The notes beneath the pieces were generated by a model that had not been told where the DNA came from, did no database searches, and saw only the letters and a list, made by a program, of their open reading frames with translations. Below, one piece after another: positions 1 to 9,419 of a stretch of DNA of 64,000 nucleotides. The translations under genes were made by a program, and so were the position numbers. Location: NCBI RefSeq assembly GCF_963668385.1, contig NZ_OY764327.1, forward strand, positions 3,940,501 to 4,004,500, read 5' to 3'. The DNA comes from an uncultured Carboxylicivirga sp. (GTDB taxonomy: Bacteria; Bacteroidota; Bacteroidia; Bacteroidales; Marinilabiliaceae). Positions within the stretch are counted from its first letter, which is position 1; each line of letters opens with the position of its first letter.

Positions 1-2
1 AT

Positions 3-821
3 GGTACCGGAAAAGAGCTTGTTGCCAATTCAATTCATCAAAAGTCAAAGCGATCCGATCAGATATTTATGTCGGTTGATTTAGGTGCTTTTAACAAAAC
101 GTTGATTGAAAATGAACTATTCGGCCATAAAAAGGGAGCTTATACCGATGCTCGATCAGATAAAGCCGGAAGGTTCGAAATGGCGGATGGGGGAACTATA
201 TTTTTGGATGAGATTGGCAATATGGATGTGTCGGTTCAATCGAAACTACTCACAGTTATTGAAAAACGAGAAGTAACTCGCATTGGCGATACTAAAGCAA
301 AAGCAATTGATATACGATTAGTTTCTGCTACCAATAAAAAGTTGTATAAAATGGTAGATGAGAGTGAATTCAGAACAGATCTGCTTTATAGAATCAATAC
401 GGTTGAAATAGAATTACCACCCTTACGCGAAAGGCAAGAGGATATTCCTGTATTGGTATCTTATTTTTTATCGATGTATTGTGCCTTGTATCGAAAGCCA
501 CTACTTAAAATTGAAAAGGCAGCTATAACTTGTATGCAAAATTACGATTGGCCTGGTAATGTTCGTGAGCTCCAACATGTAATAGAAAAAGCTGTAATAC
601 TTACCGAAGGTAATAAAATTCTTAAACAAGAATTATGTCAGTATATCAAACCCAGTGAAACTGACGATTTAACCTTTACAAGCTATAACCTCGAAGATGT
701 AGAGCGCGAAGTAATAAATAAAGTACTTCGGTTAAAATCGGGAAATTTAACTCATACAGCCGATGTTTTAGGTTTGACAAGAGCTTCTTTATATCGTCGA
801 TTAAGAAAATATCAGCTCTAA
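3..821 (+). CDS. Sigma-54-dependent transcriptional activator, 3' part
   Basis: The reading frame is open from the left edge, so the start and any N-terminal receiver or sensor domain lie outside the window. The visible 272 residues begin with the end of a Walker A motif (GTGKE, from base 3) and continue through the AAA+ sigma-54 interaction domain. The sigma-54 contact loop reads GAYTDA instead of the canonical GAFTGA. Walker B is GGTIFLDEIG, and the sensor region ends at the WPGNVREL motif. The last 40 residues form a Fis-type helix-turn-helix (TADVLGLTRASLYRRL). It is known of the family that such proteins remodel RNA polymerase-sigma54 at -24/-12 promoters. Targets cannot be inferred. Family assignment is secure; the input signal is unknown. 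Confidence 0.95.
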   Translation, partial: GTGKELVANSIHQKSKRSDQIFMSVDLGAFNKTLIENELFGHKKGAYTDARSDKAGRFEMADGGTIFLDEIGNMDVSVQSKLLTVIEKREVTRIGDTKAKAIDIRLVSATNKKLYKMVDESEFRTDLLYRINTVEIELPPLRERQEDIPVLVSYFLSMYCALYRKPLLKIEKAAITCMQNYDWPGNVRELQHVIEKAVILTEGNKILKQELCQYIKPSETDDLTFTSYNLEDVEREVINKVLRLKSGNLTHTADVLGLTRASLYRRLRKYQL

Positions 822-914
822 CACTCACATAATCTTTTTATAAAGAACTATTGAAAAATGCAACTCTGATCTATCGTTTTTCATTTATATCTTCGCAGCG
901 TAAAATTTTTAGTT

Positions 915-1676
915 ATGCGAATTGTTTTGATTGGTTCAGGTAATGTTGCAACTCATCTGGGAAACGCTTTATATGAAGCTGGACATAAAATTGTGCAGGT
1001 GTATAGCAGAAGCAAGGAGAATGCAATTAATTTATCGGCCAGCATTGAGTCAACCGGAATAACTGATTTAAGTAAAATCGATACCAGTGCCGATATTTAC
1101 ATCATTTCGGTGAAAGACGATGCTCTTTCAGAGGTGGCTGAATTAATGCCTAAAGTAGAAGGTTTAGTTGTGCATACAGCAGGAAGCGTTGAGATTGAAG
1201 TTTTAAGTGTGTTTGAGAATTATGGTGTATTATATCCATTCCAAACATTTACTAAGGCAAGTAAAGTAAATTTTGGAAGTGTGCCTGTTTTGGTCGAAAG
1301 TAATACTGAAAAAAATACAGAGACGCTACTCAACTTGGGGCATACCTTAAGTAAGAATGTATTAAAGGCAGATTCTAAACAGCGAGCACAATTACATATT
1401 GCTGCTGTTTATTCGTGCAATTTTGTCAATTTAATGTATCGTTTAGCCGATGATGTTTTACAAGAAAGTGGCTTGCCTTTTAGCTTGTTGCAGCCATTGA
1501 TACTTGAAACAGCCAACAAAGTTCAGGCTTTAAGTCCGTCAGAAACTCAAACAGGTCCGGCTTCACGTGACGATCAGCAGACAATACTAAAACATAAAGA
1601 AGTATTAGCTGATCATAATGAGCTGTCAGAAATATACAATCTTCTTACTGATAGTATATTAAAACGTATTAAATAG
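915..1676 (+). CDS. Rossmann-fold DUF2520 oxidoreductase-like protein
   Basis: This 253-residue protein starts with a Rossmann nucleotide-binding motif (IGSGNVATHLGNAL, residues 6-19), as in F420-dependent NADP reductases and pyrroline-5-carboxylate reductases. The C-terminal half, with GPASRDDQQTILKH, is typical of DUF2520 proteins. The family is common in Bacteroidota and its substrate is not established. The ATG at 915 follows a short leader with a TATCTTCG element near base 889 that resembles a Bacteroidota -7 box. The gene is convergent with, and overlaps by 8 bp, the acetyltransferase that follows. Confidence 0.85.
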   Translation: MRIVLIGSGNVATHLGNALYEAGHKIVQVYSRSKENAINLSASIESTGITDLSKIDTSADIYIISVKDDALSEVAELMPKVEGLVVHTAGSVEIEVLSVFENYGVLYPFQTFTKASKVNFGSVPVLVESNTEKNTETLLNLGHTLSKNVLKADSKQRAQLHIAAVYSCNFVNLMYRLADDVLQESGLPFSLLQPLILETANKVQALSPSETQTGPASRDDQQTILKHKEVLADHNELSEIYNLLTDSILKRIK

Positions 1677-2178
1677 ATGATTTATGAATGCGGTATTCAA
1701 TTCCTTGATTACCTTTTGCATCGCTGAAGGTTAATTTTAGTTGCATGCCGCATTTCTTACATACTTTGATTGATCCTGTATTTTCAGCATACATTCTTGC
1801 GACTATTCTGGTGAAATTGTATTGCTCAAAACAATGGTTAATTAAATAATTACATACTTCGGTACCATAACCTTTGCTCCAGTATATTTCATCAATAATA
1901 AAACCAAGTTCTGCAATGTTATTATCGTTGAACGAATCAAATATACCAGCCTCACCAATAATTTCTCCAGAAGCAATCATCTTAATTGCGAAAATACCAT
2001 AACCACTATCACTTCGTAAAGTAGAGTACTTCTTCTTAAGTTCATCTGCTGTATTGATATGATTATTGGGAATAAACTTCATATTAGCTTTATTGCTATA
2101 AATTTTAAATAATGATGAAATGTCTCCCTGTGTCAAAGGACTAAGTATTATCCTTTTTTCATTTGTTTTAATATCCAT
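1669..2178 (-). CDS. GNAT family N-acetyltransferase (RimJ/RimL type)
   Basis: This 169-residue protein has the GNAT fold order: an N-terminal beta strand (IILSPLTQGDISSLFKIY), then GEIIGEAGIFDS, then ELGFIIDEIYWSKGYGTEVC, which carries the acetyl-CoA pyrophosphate-binding loop (SKGYGTE). It closes with the NTGSIKVCKKCGMQL segment. This pattern matches the RimJ/RimL-like branch that acetylates protein N-termini or small amines. The actual substrate cannot be read from the sequence. Its 3' end overlaps the convergent DUF2520 gene by 8 bp. Confidence 0.88.
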   Translation of the reverse strand: MDIKTNEKRIILSPLTQGDISSLFKIYSNKANMKFIPNNHINTADELKKKYSTLRSDSGYGIFAIKMIASGEIIGEAGIFDSFNDNNIAELGFIIDEIYWSKGYGTEVCNYLINHCFEQYNFTRIVARMYAENTGSIKVCKKCGMQLKLTFSDAKGNQGIEYRIHKSSI

Positions 2179-2569
2179 TTTAATTAACTCTATTTTACAC
2201 TCTATTTTAATGAAACTATAGTGAATGGCCTTTATGTTTTTGGGGTAATTGAGTTGTTTAATAGCTAAAAATAGTCGATTTTTTTATTCTGGCGTTTACC
2301 CAATGTATACTTTAATAAGTCTGATGGATTTATTTATATTATTTTGTAACATAGTCTATTAATTAGTGAATATGTTCTCTTTTAAGTGGTTTGTCAATAC
2401 CAATTCAAATTTTTATGACAAAGACTGTTAATTAATTTCAATTAAATATAACATTTGGTCTTTTGGCATACATAATGATATACTCGTCAATATAATAAAA
2501 ACAAGATTCTTTCTTTTGTAACAACCAAAACATTTTTACGTTGAAGGTCTACAAAGGAGGAGTAACGCG
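2179..2569. other. AT-rich intergenic region with a strong ribosome binding site
   Basis: No gene or repeat is visible in this spacer between divergent genes. It must contain the promoters of both neighbours, but I see no convincing TAnnTTTG box. The only clear signal is AAAGGAGG at 2553-2560, nine bases before the ATG at 2570, a near-perfect Shine-Dalgarno sequence. Confidence 0.6.
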
Positions 2570-3040
2570 ATGTGGATGAAAAGATATGTTGAGCAATTAA
2601 TAGATGATTTGGAGGTGACGTTTGGGAATGCGCAAGAAAAACTTTCTTTATTTTTCAACTCTTCAAACTCTTCAGATTATTTTCCAATTACCGATGATGA
2701 TGAGGGAGGAGTATTAATCTCTGACTTAATTGGTATGGAAAAATTTGTATTTCCTAAAATTAGCTACCTGAGTGATTGTGAGGCTAAGGAACTTACTGGT
2801 GTTATGGTTAAGGTGTTCAATGCTTATGGTTTGAATCCTATTTTTGGAGAGGCAATACCAGAAAAAATTCGTTATGGTCAACTAAGAGAATATGTTTCGC
2901 AAGTGGTATATCCTGTAGATGGTACGCTGGTTGATTTAGAAATGTGTGATTATTTGCCCGCAGATTGTCCGTTTGCGGCAACATGTCCGGCAGTTGAGTT
3001 AACAAGAAATTGTTGTGAGGATAAAAAGAAAAGGGCTTAA
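2570..3040 (+). CDS. Conserved hypothetical protein with a cysteine-rich C-terminus
   Basis: I do not recognise a named family. The 156 residues have no signal peptide or membrane helix. An acidic stretch (ITDDDEGG) is followed by a compact middle region. Five of the six cysteines fall in the last 35 residues (EMCDYL, ADCPF, ATCPA, NCCED), which suggests a metal site or disulfides. The start at 2570 is supported by AAAGGAGG nine bases upstream, unusual in this window, where most starts lack any such site. The stop codon lies inside a strong terminator hairpin. Confidence 0.75.
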   Translation: MWMKRYVEQLIDDLEVTFGNAQEKLSLFFNSSNSSDYFPITDDDEGGVLISDLIGMEKFVFPKISYLSDCEAKELTGVMVKVFNAYGLNPIFGEAIPEKIRYGQLREYVSQVVYPVDGTLVDLEMCDYLPADCPFAATCPAVELTRNCCEDKKKRA

Positions 3041-3054
3041 AAGCCCTTTTTTAT
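3029..3054. terminator. Bidirectional rho-independent terminator
   Basis: The arms AAAAGGGCTT (3029-3038) and AAGCCCTTTT (3041-3050) pair perfectly around a 2-base centre. T-runs on the plus strand and A-runs on the left serve both convergent genes. The stop codons of both neighbours touch or lie inside the hairpin. Confidence 0.85.
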
Positions 3055-3458
3055 TGCAATAAAGCTTCAACATCTTCAAACTGTATTAGCTCTTTTTCTT
3101 TCTCTTTTACAAAAGATAGAACAGAATCTACTTTTTCTCGTCCAATATTTAAGCGAGAGCCTAAGTTTTTACACATTTCCATTTCTTTTTCGTCAATATT
3201 TAAGTCAACTTTCATTAACTGAATAACCCGGAAAAACATAAAAAAGCGTTCTTTCTCGGTGCTTGGTGCTTGAAAATTAAACTTGTCGAGATTAGCTTTT
3301 ATTTCATCCAGTTCTGATGGAGAAATACCCATGCTAACAGTAACAAAGCCCAACCACATATTTTCTGCTGCTGTTAGTTTGTTATCAGCCTGTGCCATTT
3401 TTATAAGAGTGGCTGTGTAGCATTTTGTTTCGTCGAAATAATCTGAGAATTGTAACAT
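3051..3458 (-). CDS. TerB-like helical domain protein
   Basis: This 135-residue soluble, all-helical protein shows the TerB-like pattern twice: MAQADNKLTAAENMWL early and VDLNIDEKEMEMCKNLG later. An acidic, calcium-site-like segment is followed by a helix in each. TerB family members are linked to tellurite-resistance operons and to membrane-stress assemblies. No other ter gene is nearby, so a tellurite role is not supported here. The C-terminus is a charged helix (VKEKEKELIQFEDVEALL). Confidence 0.6.
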   Translation of the reverse strand: MLQFSDYFDETKCYTATLIKMAQADNKLTAAENMWLGFVTVSMGISPSELDEIKANLDKFNFQAPSTEKERFFMFFRVIQLMKVDLNIDEKEMEMCKNLGSRLNIGREKVDSVLSFVKEKEKELIQFEDVEALLQ

Positions 3459-3639
3459 ATTCGTTTTTGAATTTAAATATACATTTTACTTTTTAAATAG
3501 ATTATTGTATACAATAATTAAATTTTTAATCGTTTATTAGTATTATTGAATCGGCACAATAGAAACATGTTTGAGGTTATCTGAAAATGAACTTTCTTCT
3601 ATTTGTGTTGATAGTAATAAACCTAAATGTAACCTACGT

Positions 3640-6516
3640 ATGAAAAAAGTTATATGTTTGGCACTTCACTTGGTTGTGCTGCTAAATTTGTATGCCGAAA
3701 AAGCACCAGATGCTCTAATACTGAAAACTTACAAATTAAAAAATGGATTAACAGTATACTTGAATCACGATGCTACAGCAAATTCAGTTATGGGAATGGT
3801 TGTAGTTAAAGGAGGAAGTAAGCGCGATCCGGCAGATGCCACTGGTATTGCTCACTATTTCGAGCACATCATGTTTAAAGGTACTACGCAATTGGGTACT
3901 ACCGATTATCCTGCAGAAAAAGTTTATTTAGATAGTATAGCCGCTCAATATGAGTTGTTAGGCCAAACAAAAGATGATAAAAAACGATTGGAAATCCAGT
4001 TGAAGATTAATGATTTATCGGTAAAAGCCTCGGAATATGCTATCCCTAATGAATTTGATAAGCTGATTAAGAAAATAGGTGGAGATCATTTAAATGCCTT
4101 TACTTCACAGAATCAGATTGCATACATGAATAGTTTCCCTGCAAACGAAATGGAAAAATGGCTTGATATATATAGCCAGCGTTTTCAGGAGCCAGTGTTT
4201 CGTTTGTTTCAGTCGGAGTTGGAAACTATTTACGAGGAAAAGAATATGTATGCCGATGACATGACAACTCCACTTTTCGAGGATTTTATGAAAGAATTAT
4301 TTGCTGGTACTCCATATGGGGATCAAACAACTTTAGGTACAGCTGAACATTTAAAAAATCCATCATTAAAGAAGATGGAAGAATACTATCATACCTATTA
4401 TGTGCCCAACAATATGGCTTTGATCTTATGTGGTAATTTCGACGAGCAAACAACACCCGAGTTAATTGAACAGAAATTTGGAGTATTAGAATCTAAACCC
4501 TTACCAGAACAGAAGAAGTTTGAATTAACCCCATTTAAGGGACGAGTGCAAAGTAAACATCGACTGTTACCTATACGGGTGGGGTTAATAGGTTTTCATA
4601 CGGTTCCGGTTAATCATCCTGATTATAATGCCTTGGAAGTTTGCCAGAGTGTACTTTCTAATTATTCTACTGGTTTGTTAGATCAATTGGTTGATGATAA
4701 TAAGTTGATGGCTGCAGAAATTGAGTCGATGTCGTATGATGATTTAGGAAGTAGTATGCTTCTGTATGTACCTAAATTAGTTGGCCAATCATTATCAAAC
4801 GCAGAGAAATTAGTGATGGCTCAGATAGATAGTGTGAAAGCAGGACACTTTAATGATTCGTTGCTAAAGGCTGTAAAGCTTGAAATGATTAGAAGAAATC
4901 AGCAAAGATTGGAAGATTCGCGCTATAGAGCTTATTACATTGGTGATGTTTTTGTGAATGGTGAAAACTGGGATGACAAAGTTTTTTATGCTGATAAGAT
5001 CGATGCCATAACAAAAGAAGATGTGGTTGCTGTGGCGAATAAGTACTTTGGCGATAACTATTTGGTATTTCAATCGCGTATGGGGTTTCCTAAAAAAGAT
5101 AAGGTGAAAAAGCCCCCTTATAAGCCTGTTAAACCTTCTAATACCGAAAAACATTCAGAGTACTTTGATCAGATTGCTAATATGCCAAGCCTTCCTTCCG
5201 AACCCCATTTTATTACTGAAGGAGAAGATTTTGTAAAAGGAAAGTTAAATGATGAGGTTGAATATTACTATGTAAATAACCCTATTAATAAGGTATTTTC
5301 GCTACGTTTCTCTTATAATGTCGGAACCATTGAAGAGGGCAAATTATCTATGATGTCGTATGCATTGGGTTATTGTGGCGCAAAAGATATTAGTTATACC
5401 GACTTTAAAAAGAAAATGCAGGAGCTCGGTTCTGATTACTACTTTTATGCCAACGACAATAAGTTAACTGCTTATGTTACCGGATTAGAAACGAATGTTA
5501 CCGAAACCATGAAGCTGATGAATCAGCTTTTATCAAATCCTGTTTTAGATGAAAAGCAAAAAGATAGAATGGTGAAGGAAATGAAGGTTGAGAAAAAATT
5601 TGACCGTAAAGATGTTTCTTATCAGTCTGATGCTTTGAAAGACTATGCTTTGTACGGTCTTAAATCGCCGGAATTACTAGATCCAAGTCTTAAGGAAGTA
5701 AAGAAAACAGAGGTGGATGAAATAATAAGTATGCTGAATAAGGTATTAAAACGAAGTATGGATCTGCATTATGTCGGAACTATTGGTGAAGATCAGTTTG
5801 TGAAACAAGCCAAAGAGAATTTAAGCTGTTTAAATCATCTTGAAGGTAAATCTGAATTTTTGGCTCGTAAAATCAATACCAACAACGAGAATGTGATTTA
5901 CTTTTTAAATAATAAAAAGGCAGTACAATCTCATATTAATATAACAATTGTAGGAGAGGATAATAAATTGGAAAATACTGTTCCGGTAAGGCTTTTCAAT
6001 AGTTATTTTGGAGGAGATATGAGTTCAATAGTATTTCAGGAAATTAGAGAGTATCGATCGTTGGCTTATGGAGCAAGAGGAAGTTTTCGTTTACCTTTCG
6101 ACAGAACTCAGCCTGGGTATTTTACCGGATGGATGACTACACAAGCCGATAAAACTAACGAAGCCGTCGATACTTATATTGGACTTATCAACGATATGCC
6201 ACAATATCCAAATCGTATGGATGATGTAAAAAGCAATCTTATAATGAGTGTCAACAATAATCGCCCATCGTTCCGTTATATTTCAAATAGTGCTTCGTAT
6301 TGGAAATATTTAAATACCAATACCGATCCTCAAAAAGATTTGGTGAAAGGGTATGAATCAGCCTCGTTTGATGATGTTGAGAAACTTTACGAACACGAGA
6401 TTAAAGGTCGTAAGATGATCATCAATATTGTTGGTGATAAACGTAAAATTAATTTAGACGAGTTAAGAAAAATAGGTAAAGTAATTGAAGTTAAAACATC
6501 TGATATTTTCAATTAG
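3640..6516 (+). CDS. Secreted M16 family zinc metallopeptidase
   Basis: The reading frame extends upstream to a TTG at 3571, but the ATG at 3640 is preferred because it begins a clear signal peptide (MKKVICLALHLVVLLNLYA). From that start the protein is 958 residues. The inverted zinc motif HYFEH is at residues 72-76 (HXXEH), with the downstream glutamate region SELETIYEEKNMY supplying the third ligand. The length and the second, motif-less half (from about residue 500) fit the two-domain pitrilysin/insulinase architecture, which closes around unfolded peptides. It is probably periplasmic and degrades peptides. It is transcribed alone. Confidence 0.93.
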   Translation: MKKVICLALHLVVLLNLYAEKAPDALILKTYKLKNGLTVYLNHDATANSVMGMVVVKGGSKRDPADATGIAHYFEHIMFKGTTQLGTTDYPAEKVYLDSIAAQYELLGQTKDDKKRLEIQLKINDLSVKASEYAIPNEFDKLIKKIGGDHLNAFTSQNQIAYMNSFPANEMEKWLDIYSQRFQEPVFRLFQSELETIYEEKNMYADDMTTPLFEDFMKELFAGTPYGDQTTLGTAEHLKNPSLKKMEEYYHTYYVPNNMALILCGNFDEQTTPELIEQKFGVLESKPLPEQKKFELTPFKGRVQSKHRLLPIRVGLIGFHTVPVNHPDYNALEVCQSVLSNYSTGLLDQLVDDNKLMAAEIESMSYDDLGSSMLLYVPKLVGQSLSNAEKLVMAQIDSVKAGHFNDSLLKAVKLEMIRRNQQRLEDSRYRAYYIGDVFVNGENWDDKVFYADKIDAITKEDVVAVANKYFGDNYLVFQSRMGFPKKDKVKKPPYKPVKPSNTEKHSEYFDQIANMPSLPSEPHFITEGEDFVKGKLNDEVEYYYVNNPINKVFSLRFSYNVGTIEEGKLSMMSYALGYCGAKDISYTDFKKKMQELGSDYYFYANDNKLTAYVTGLETNVTETMKLMNQLLSNPVLDEKQKDRMVKEMKVEKKFDRKDVSYQSDALKDYALYGLKSPELLDPSLKEVKKTEVDEIISMLNKVLKRSMDLHYVGTIGEDQFVKQAKENLSCLNHLEGKSEFLARKINTNNENVIYFLNNKKAVQSHINITIVGEDNKLENTVPVRLFNSYFGGDMSSIVFQEIREYRSLAYGARGSFRLPFDRTQPGYFTGWMTTQADKTNEAVDTYIGLINDMPQYPNRMDDVKSNLIMSVNNNRPSFRYISNSASYWKYLNTNTDPQKDLVKGYESASFDDVEKLYEHEIKGRKMIINIVGDKRKINLDELRKIGKVIEVKTSDIFN

Positions 6517-6541
6517 ATAATAAATCATTCTGACAAGAATA

Positions 6542-6577
6542 AACCCCGATACTACCAAAGTGTCGGGGTTGTTTTTT
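6542..6577. terminator. Bidirectional rho-independent terminator
   Basis: The arms AACCCCGATAC (6542-6552) and GTGTCGGGGTT (6560-6570) flank a 7-base loop and are followed by a run of six T. It lies between the convergent M16 peptidase and msrB genes, and the msrB stop codon begins within the T-run. Confidence 0.85.
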
Positions 6578-7031
6578 ATTTCTCATCCGGTATAAACAAT
6601 AACGAAATTGAGTTAACGCAATGCCGTGTATTTTTGGGAGTAAAACCTTCTCCTAAAAAAACGTGTCCTAAATGACCTTTGCAGGTTGAGCATATTATTT
6701 CAGTTCGTCTGCCATCCGCATCAGGTATACGAGTAACAGCTCCCTCAATTTCATTGTCAAAACTCGGCCATCCGCAATGCGAGTCAAATTTATCACCCGA
6801 TTTATATAAAGGTGCATTACATTGCTTACACACGTATGTTCCTTTTTCTTTATTATCGGTATACTTACCTGTATAGGGTAATTCTGTTCCTTTATGAATA
6901 ATAACTCGTTGCTCTTCCAGAGTTAACGGGTTGAATTTTATTTTACTACTATCTTGTTGTGCCATGGTGTTCGACGAATATATTAATATCGTTATAATTG
7001 ATAATAAGATGCTGTATATGGTTTTCTTCAT
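6576..7031 (-). CDS. msrB: Peptide-methionine (R)-S-oxide reductase, exported
   Basis: This enzyme reduces methionine-R-sulfoxide in oxidised proteins. The 151-residue product starts with a signal peptide (MKKTIYSILLSIITILIYSS) ending near TMAQQ, so it should act in the periplasm. Two CxxC pairs (CKQC and CSTC) form the structural zinc site. GWPSFD and the RHCVNSISL segment, which carries the catalytic cysteine, are conserved family features. No MsrA domain is fused to it. Confidence 0.95.
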   Translation of the reverse strand: MKKTIYSILLSIITILIYSSNTMAQQDSSKIKFNPLTLEEQRVIIHKGTELPYTGKYTDNKEKGTYVCKQCNAPLYKSGDKFDSHCGWPSFDNEIEGAVTRIPDADGRRTEIICSTCKGHLGHVFLGEGFTPKNTRHCVNSISLLFIPDEK

Positions 7032-7300
7032 GATTATCGACTTGTTTAACTAGGTATTAATAATCAATTGCTTTCTGTTTACTTAAACTAATTATAAATA
7101 AAGCAAATCTAGCGAATTTTTGTTCACTGCTTTCATATGCTAAAAGTATTGATTTTACCGAATTAAAATGGTGTTTGTAATAATCAGTATTACAATAAAA
7201 TGTAATGGGTAAAAGATTGTAATTATTGTAAAAAGTTAAGAATTGATAAAAGATCGATATGTTGCTTAATATACATGTATTCAGTTGGTAAGGTTGGTCA

Positions 7301-7329
7301 TTGTTAATTCGCTTATTTTAATATATTTG
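7301..7329 (+). promoter_or_regulatory. Bacteroidota-type promoter of the etfBA-acd unit
   Basis: A TTG at 7301-7303 and TATATTTG at 7322-7329 (consensus TAnnTTTG) are separated by 18 bp. The -7 box is 36 bp upstream of the chosen etfB ATG. The rest of the 7032-7365 spacer shows no gene. Confidence 0.6.
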
Positions 7330-7365
7330 TCAACTGTTAATAATTCTTTACCAAAAATTGAAACG

Positions 7366-8238
7366 ATGGGATTAAATGTAATTGTCCTTGCCAAGCAAGT
7401 GCCCGACACCCGTAATGTAGGCAAAGATGCCATGAAAGCAGACGGGACAGTCAATCGTGCAGCTTTGCCGGCGATATTCAATCCTGAGGACTTAAATGCA
7501 CTGGAGCAAGCCCTCCGATTGAAAGATAGGTACCCTGGTACTACTATCACTATTTTAACAATGGGACCAGGTAGAGCTGCCGATATTATTCGCGAAGGCA
7601 TATACCGTGGAGCCGATAATGGTTACTTACTTACCGACCGCGCTTTTGCCGGTTCCGATACATTAGCAACTTCTTATGCATTATCTTGTGCCCTGAAGAA
7701 AATGAAGAAGATTGACCTGATTATTGCAGGTCGTCAGGCGATTGATGGCGATACCGCACAAGTTGGCCCTCAGGTAGCCGAGAAGTTAGGATTACCTCAA
7801 GTAACATATGCCGAAGAAATTATTTCGGCCGAATCATCAAAAATTACCATTAAACGCAGATTAGAACGTGGTGTTGAAACTGTTGAAATGCCTTTGCCGG
7901 GTGTAATTACAGTTAATGCCAGCGCTCCGGAATGTCGTCCGCGCAATGCTAAATTGCTGATGAAGTTTAAACATGCACGCACTATAACCGAGCGTCAGAA
8001 CGAAGCAGAGGATTATATTGATTTAACTGCCGATCGTCCGTATCTGAATATTGAGGAGTGGAGTGTTAATGATATCGAAACCGATATGAACTGGTTAGGT
8101 TTATCAGGTTCGCCTACCAAGGTGAAAAAAATTGAAAACGTCGTATTTCAGGCCAAAGAAGCCAAGCGCTTAACTCCGGCCGATGAAGAAATGGATGAAT
8201 TAATGAAAGAACTTATTGCTAACCATACAATCGGATAA
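7366..8238 (+). CDS. etfB: Electron transfer flavoprotein, beta subunit
   Basis: The frame is open from 7285, but the ATG at 7366 places the conserved N-terminus (VIVLAKQVPDTRNVG) at the family's normal position and lies downstream of the promoter. The 290-residue product has the AMP-binding fold with DLIIAGRQAIDGDTAQVGP and PLPGVITVNASAPECRPRN. With EtfA it forms the heterodimer that takes electrons from the acyl-CoA dehydrogenase encoded downstream. A 21-bp gap separates it from etfA, so co-transcription is likely. Confidence 0.95.
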   Translation: MGLNVIVLAKQVPDTRNVGKDAMKADGTVNRAALPAIFNPEDLNALEQALRLKDRYPGTTITILTMGPGRAADIIREGIYRGADNGYLLTDRAFAGSDTLATSYALSCALKKMKKIDLIIAGRQAIDGDTAQVGPQVAEKLGLPQVTYAEEIISAESSKITIKRRLERGVETVEMPLPGVITVNASAPECRPRNAKLLMKFKHARTITERQNEAEDYIDLTADRPYLNIEEWSVNDIETDMNWLGLSGSPTKVKKIENVVFQAKEAKRLTPADEEMDELMKELIANHTIG

Positions 8239-8259
8239 TCGATTCAGAAATCATTAAAC

Positions 8260-9279
8260 ATGAACAACGTATTTGTTATTTGCGAAGTAGATGAGGGAAA
8301 GATTGCCGATGTTAGTCTTGAGTTGATGACCAAAGGACGTTCTCTTGCCAATCAGTTAAATTGTAAGCTCGAAGCATTGGTGCTGGGAGCAAACCTTAAA
8401 GGGATAGAAAAAGAGTTGTATCCGTACGGAGCTGATGTGGTTCACATTGGTGATGATGAAAGATTGGATCCTTATACTACTCTTCCTCATACTTCAGTAA
8501 TAGTTGATTTATTTAAAAAAGAAGAACCTCAGATTGCCTTATTGGGTGCTTCTACTTTTGGACGCGATTTAGGTCCACGTGTTTCGTCGGCCTTGCAGAG
8601 TGGTTTAACAGCCGACTGTACTTCATTGGAAATTGGCCCTCACGAAGATAAAAAAGCGGGTAAAAATTACGAGAATCTGTTGTATCAGATTCGTCCTGCT
8701 TTTGGTGGAAACATTGTAGCCACCATTATCAACCCCGATTGTCGCCCTCAGATGGCTACCGTTCGCGAAGGGGTGATGAAAAAAGAAATTTACGATGCCA
8801 CTTATAAAGGCAAAGTAAATAAGATTGAAGTGGATAAAATTCTGAAACCCGAAGATACAGTGGTGAAGGTATTGGAACGCCACATGGAAAAATCAAAGGT
8901 CAATATCAAAAACTCATCTATTATTGTAGCTGGTGGTTACGGTGTGGGTTCGAAAGAAAACTTTAATCTATTGTTTGAACTGGCTGAGGTATTGGGTGCC
9001 GAAGTAGGAGCTTCGCGTGCTGCTGTTGATGCAGGTTTTGCCGAACACGAACGTCAGATTGGACAAACAGGTGTTACCGTTCGTCCAAAACTATATATTG
9101 CATGCGGTATTTCAGGACAGATCCAGCATACGGCTGGTATGGAAGAGTCATCAATGATCATTGCCATTAATAATGATCCGAATGCGCCCATCAATAAAAT
9201 TGCCGACTACGCTATTACTGGCGATGTAGGCGAGGTGGTGCCTAAGCTGATTAAGTTCTATAAGCAGAACACGAAATAG
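8260..9279 (+). CDS. etfA: Electron transfer flavoprotein, alpha subunit
   Basis: The 339-residue product has the EtfA N-terminal domain (NNVFVICEVDEGKIADVSLEL) and the C-terminal FAD-binding domain. The latter has SRAAVDAGF, then GQTGVTVRPKLYIACGISG, then QHTAGMEESSMIIAINND. These are the residues that hold FAD in the family. It pairs with EtfB immediately upstream. The acyl-CoA dehydrogenase follows after a 140-bp repeat-rich gap. Confidence 0.96.
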   Translation: MNNVFVICEVDEGKIADVSLELMTKGRSLANQLNCKLEALVLGANLKGIEKELYPYGADVVHIGDDERLDPYTTLPHTSVIVDLFKKEEPQIALLGASTFGRDLGPRVSSALQSGLTADCTSLEIGPHEDKKAGKNYENLLYQIRPAFGGNIVATIINPDCRPQMATVREGVMKKEIYDATYKGKVNKIEVDKILKPEDTVVKVLERHMEKSKVNIKNSSIIVAGGYGVGSKENFNLLFELAEVLGAEVGASRAAVDAGFAEHERQIGQTGVTVRPKLYIACGISGQIQHTAGMEESSMIIAINNDPNAPINKIADYAITGDVGEVVPKLIKFYKQNTK

Positions 9280-9363
9280 ACGATTAGATAGTAGACGATT
9301 AGACAGATAGACCGAAAAATCTGTAATCTAATAGTCTATAGTCTCCAAGTCTATTCATCTATT
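9277..9363. repeat. Degenerate TAG-word repeat between etfA and acyl-CoA dehydrogenase
   Basis: TAGACGATTAGA occurs twice, at 9277-9288 and 9292-9303 (15-bp spacing). The right half is rich in the complementary words (CTAATAGTCTATAGTC, CTATTCATCTATT), giving a loose inverted arrangement. The first copy begins at the etfA stop codon. The composition resembles the TAGG-word spacers of the capsule locus. Confidence 0.6.
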
Positions 9364-9419
9364 AAAAAAATGTTGGATCATGAAACCCCGTTTGGGGAAT
9401 CAATAATACAAAAAACAAA

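Noticed and set aside
3571-3639. Longer N-terminus of the M16 peptidase starting at a TTG
   Set aside because: It would hide the signal peptide that begins at the ATG 3640.
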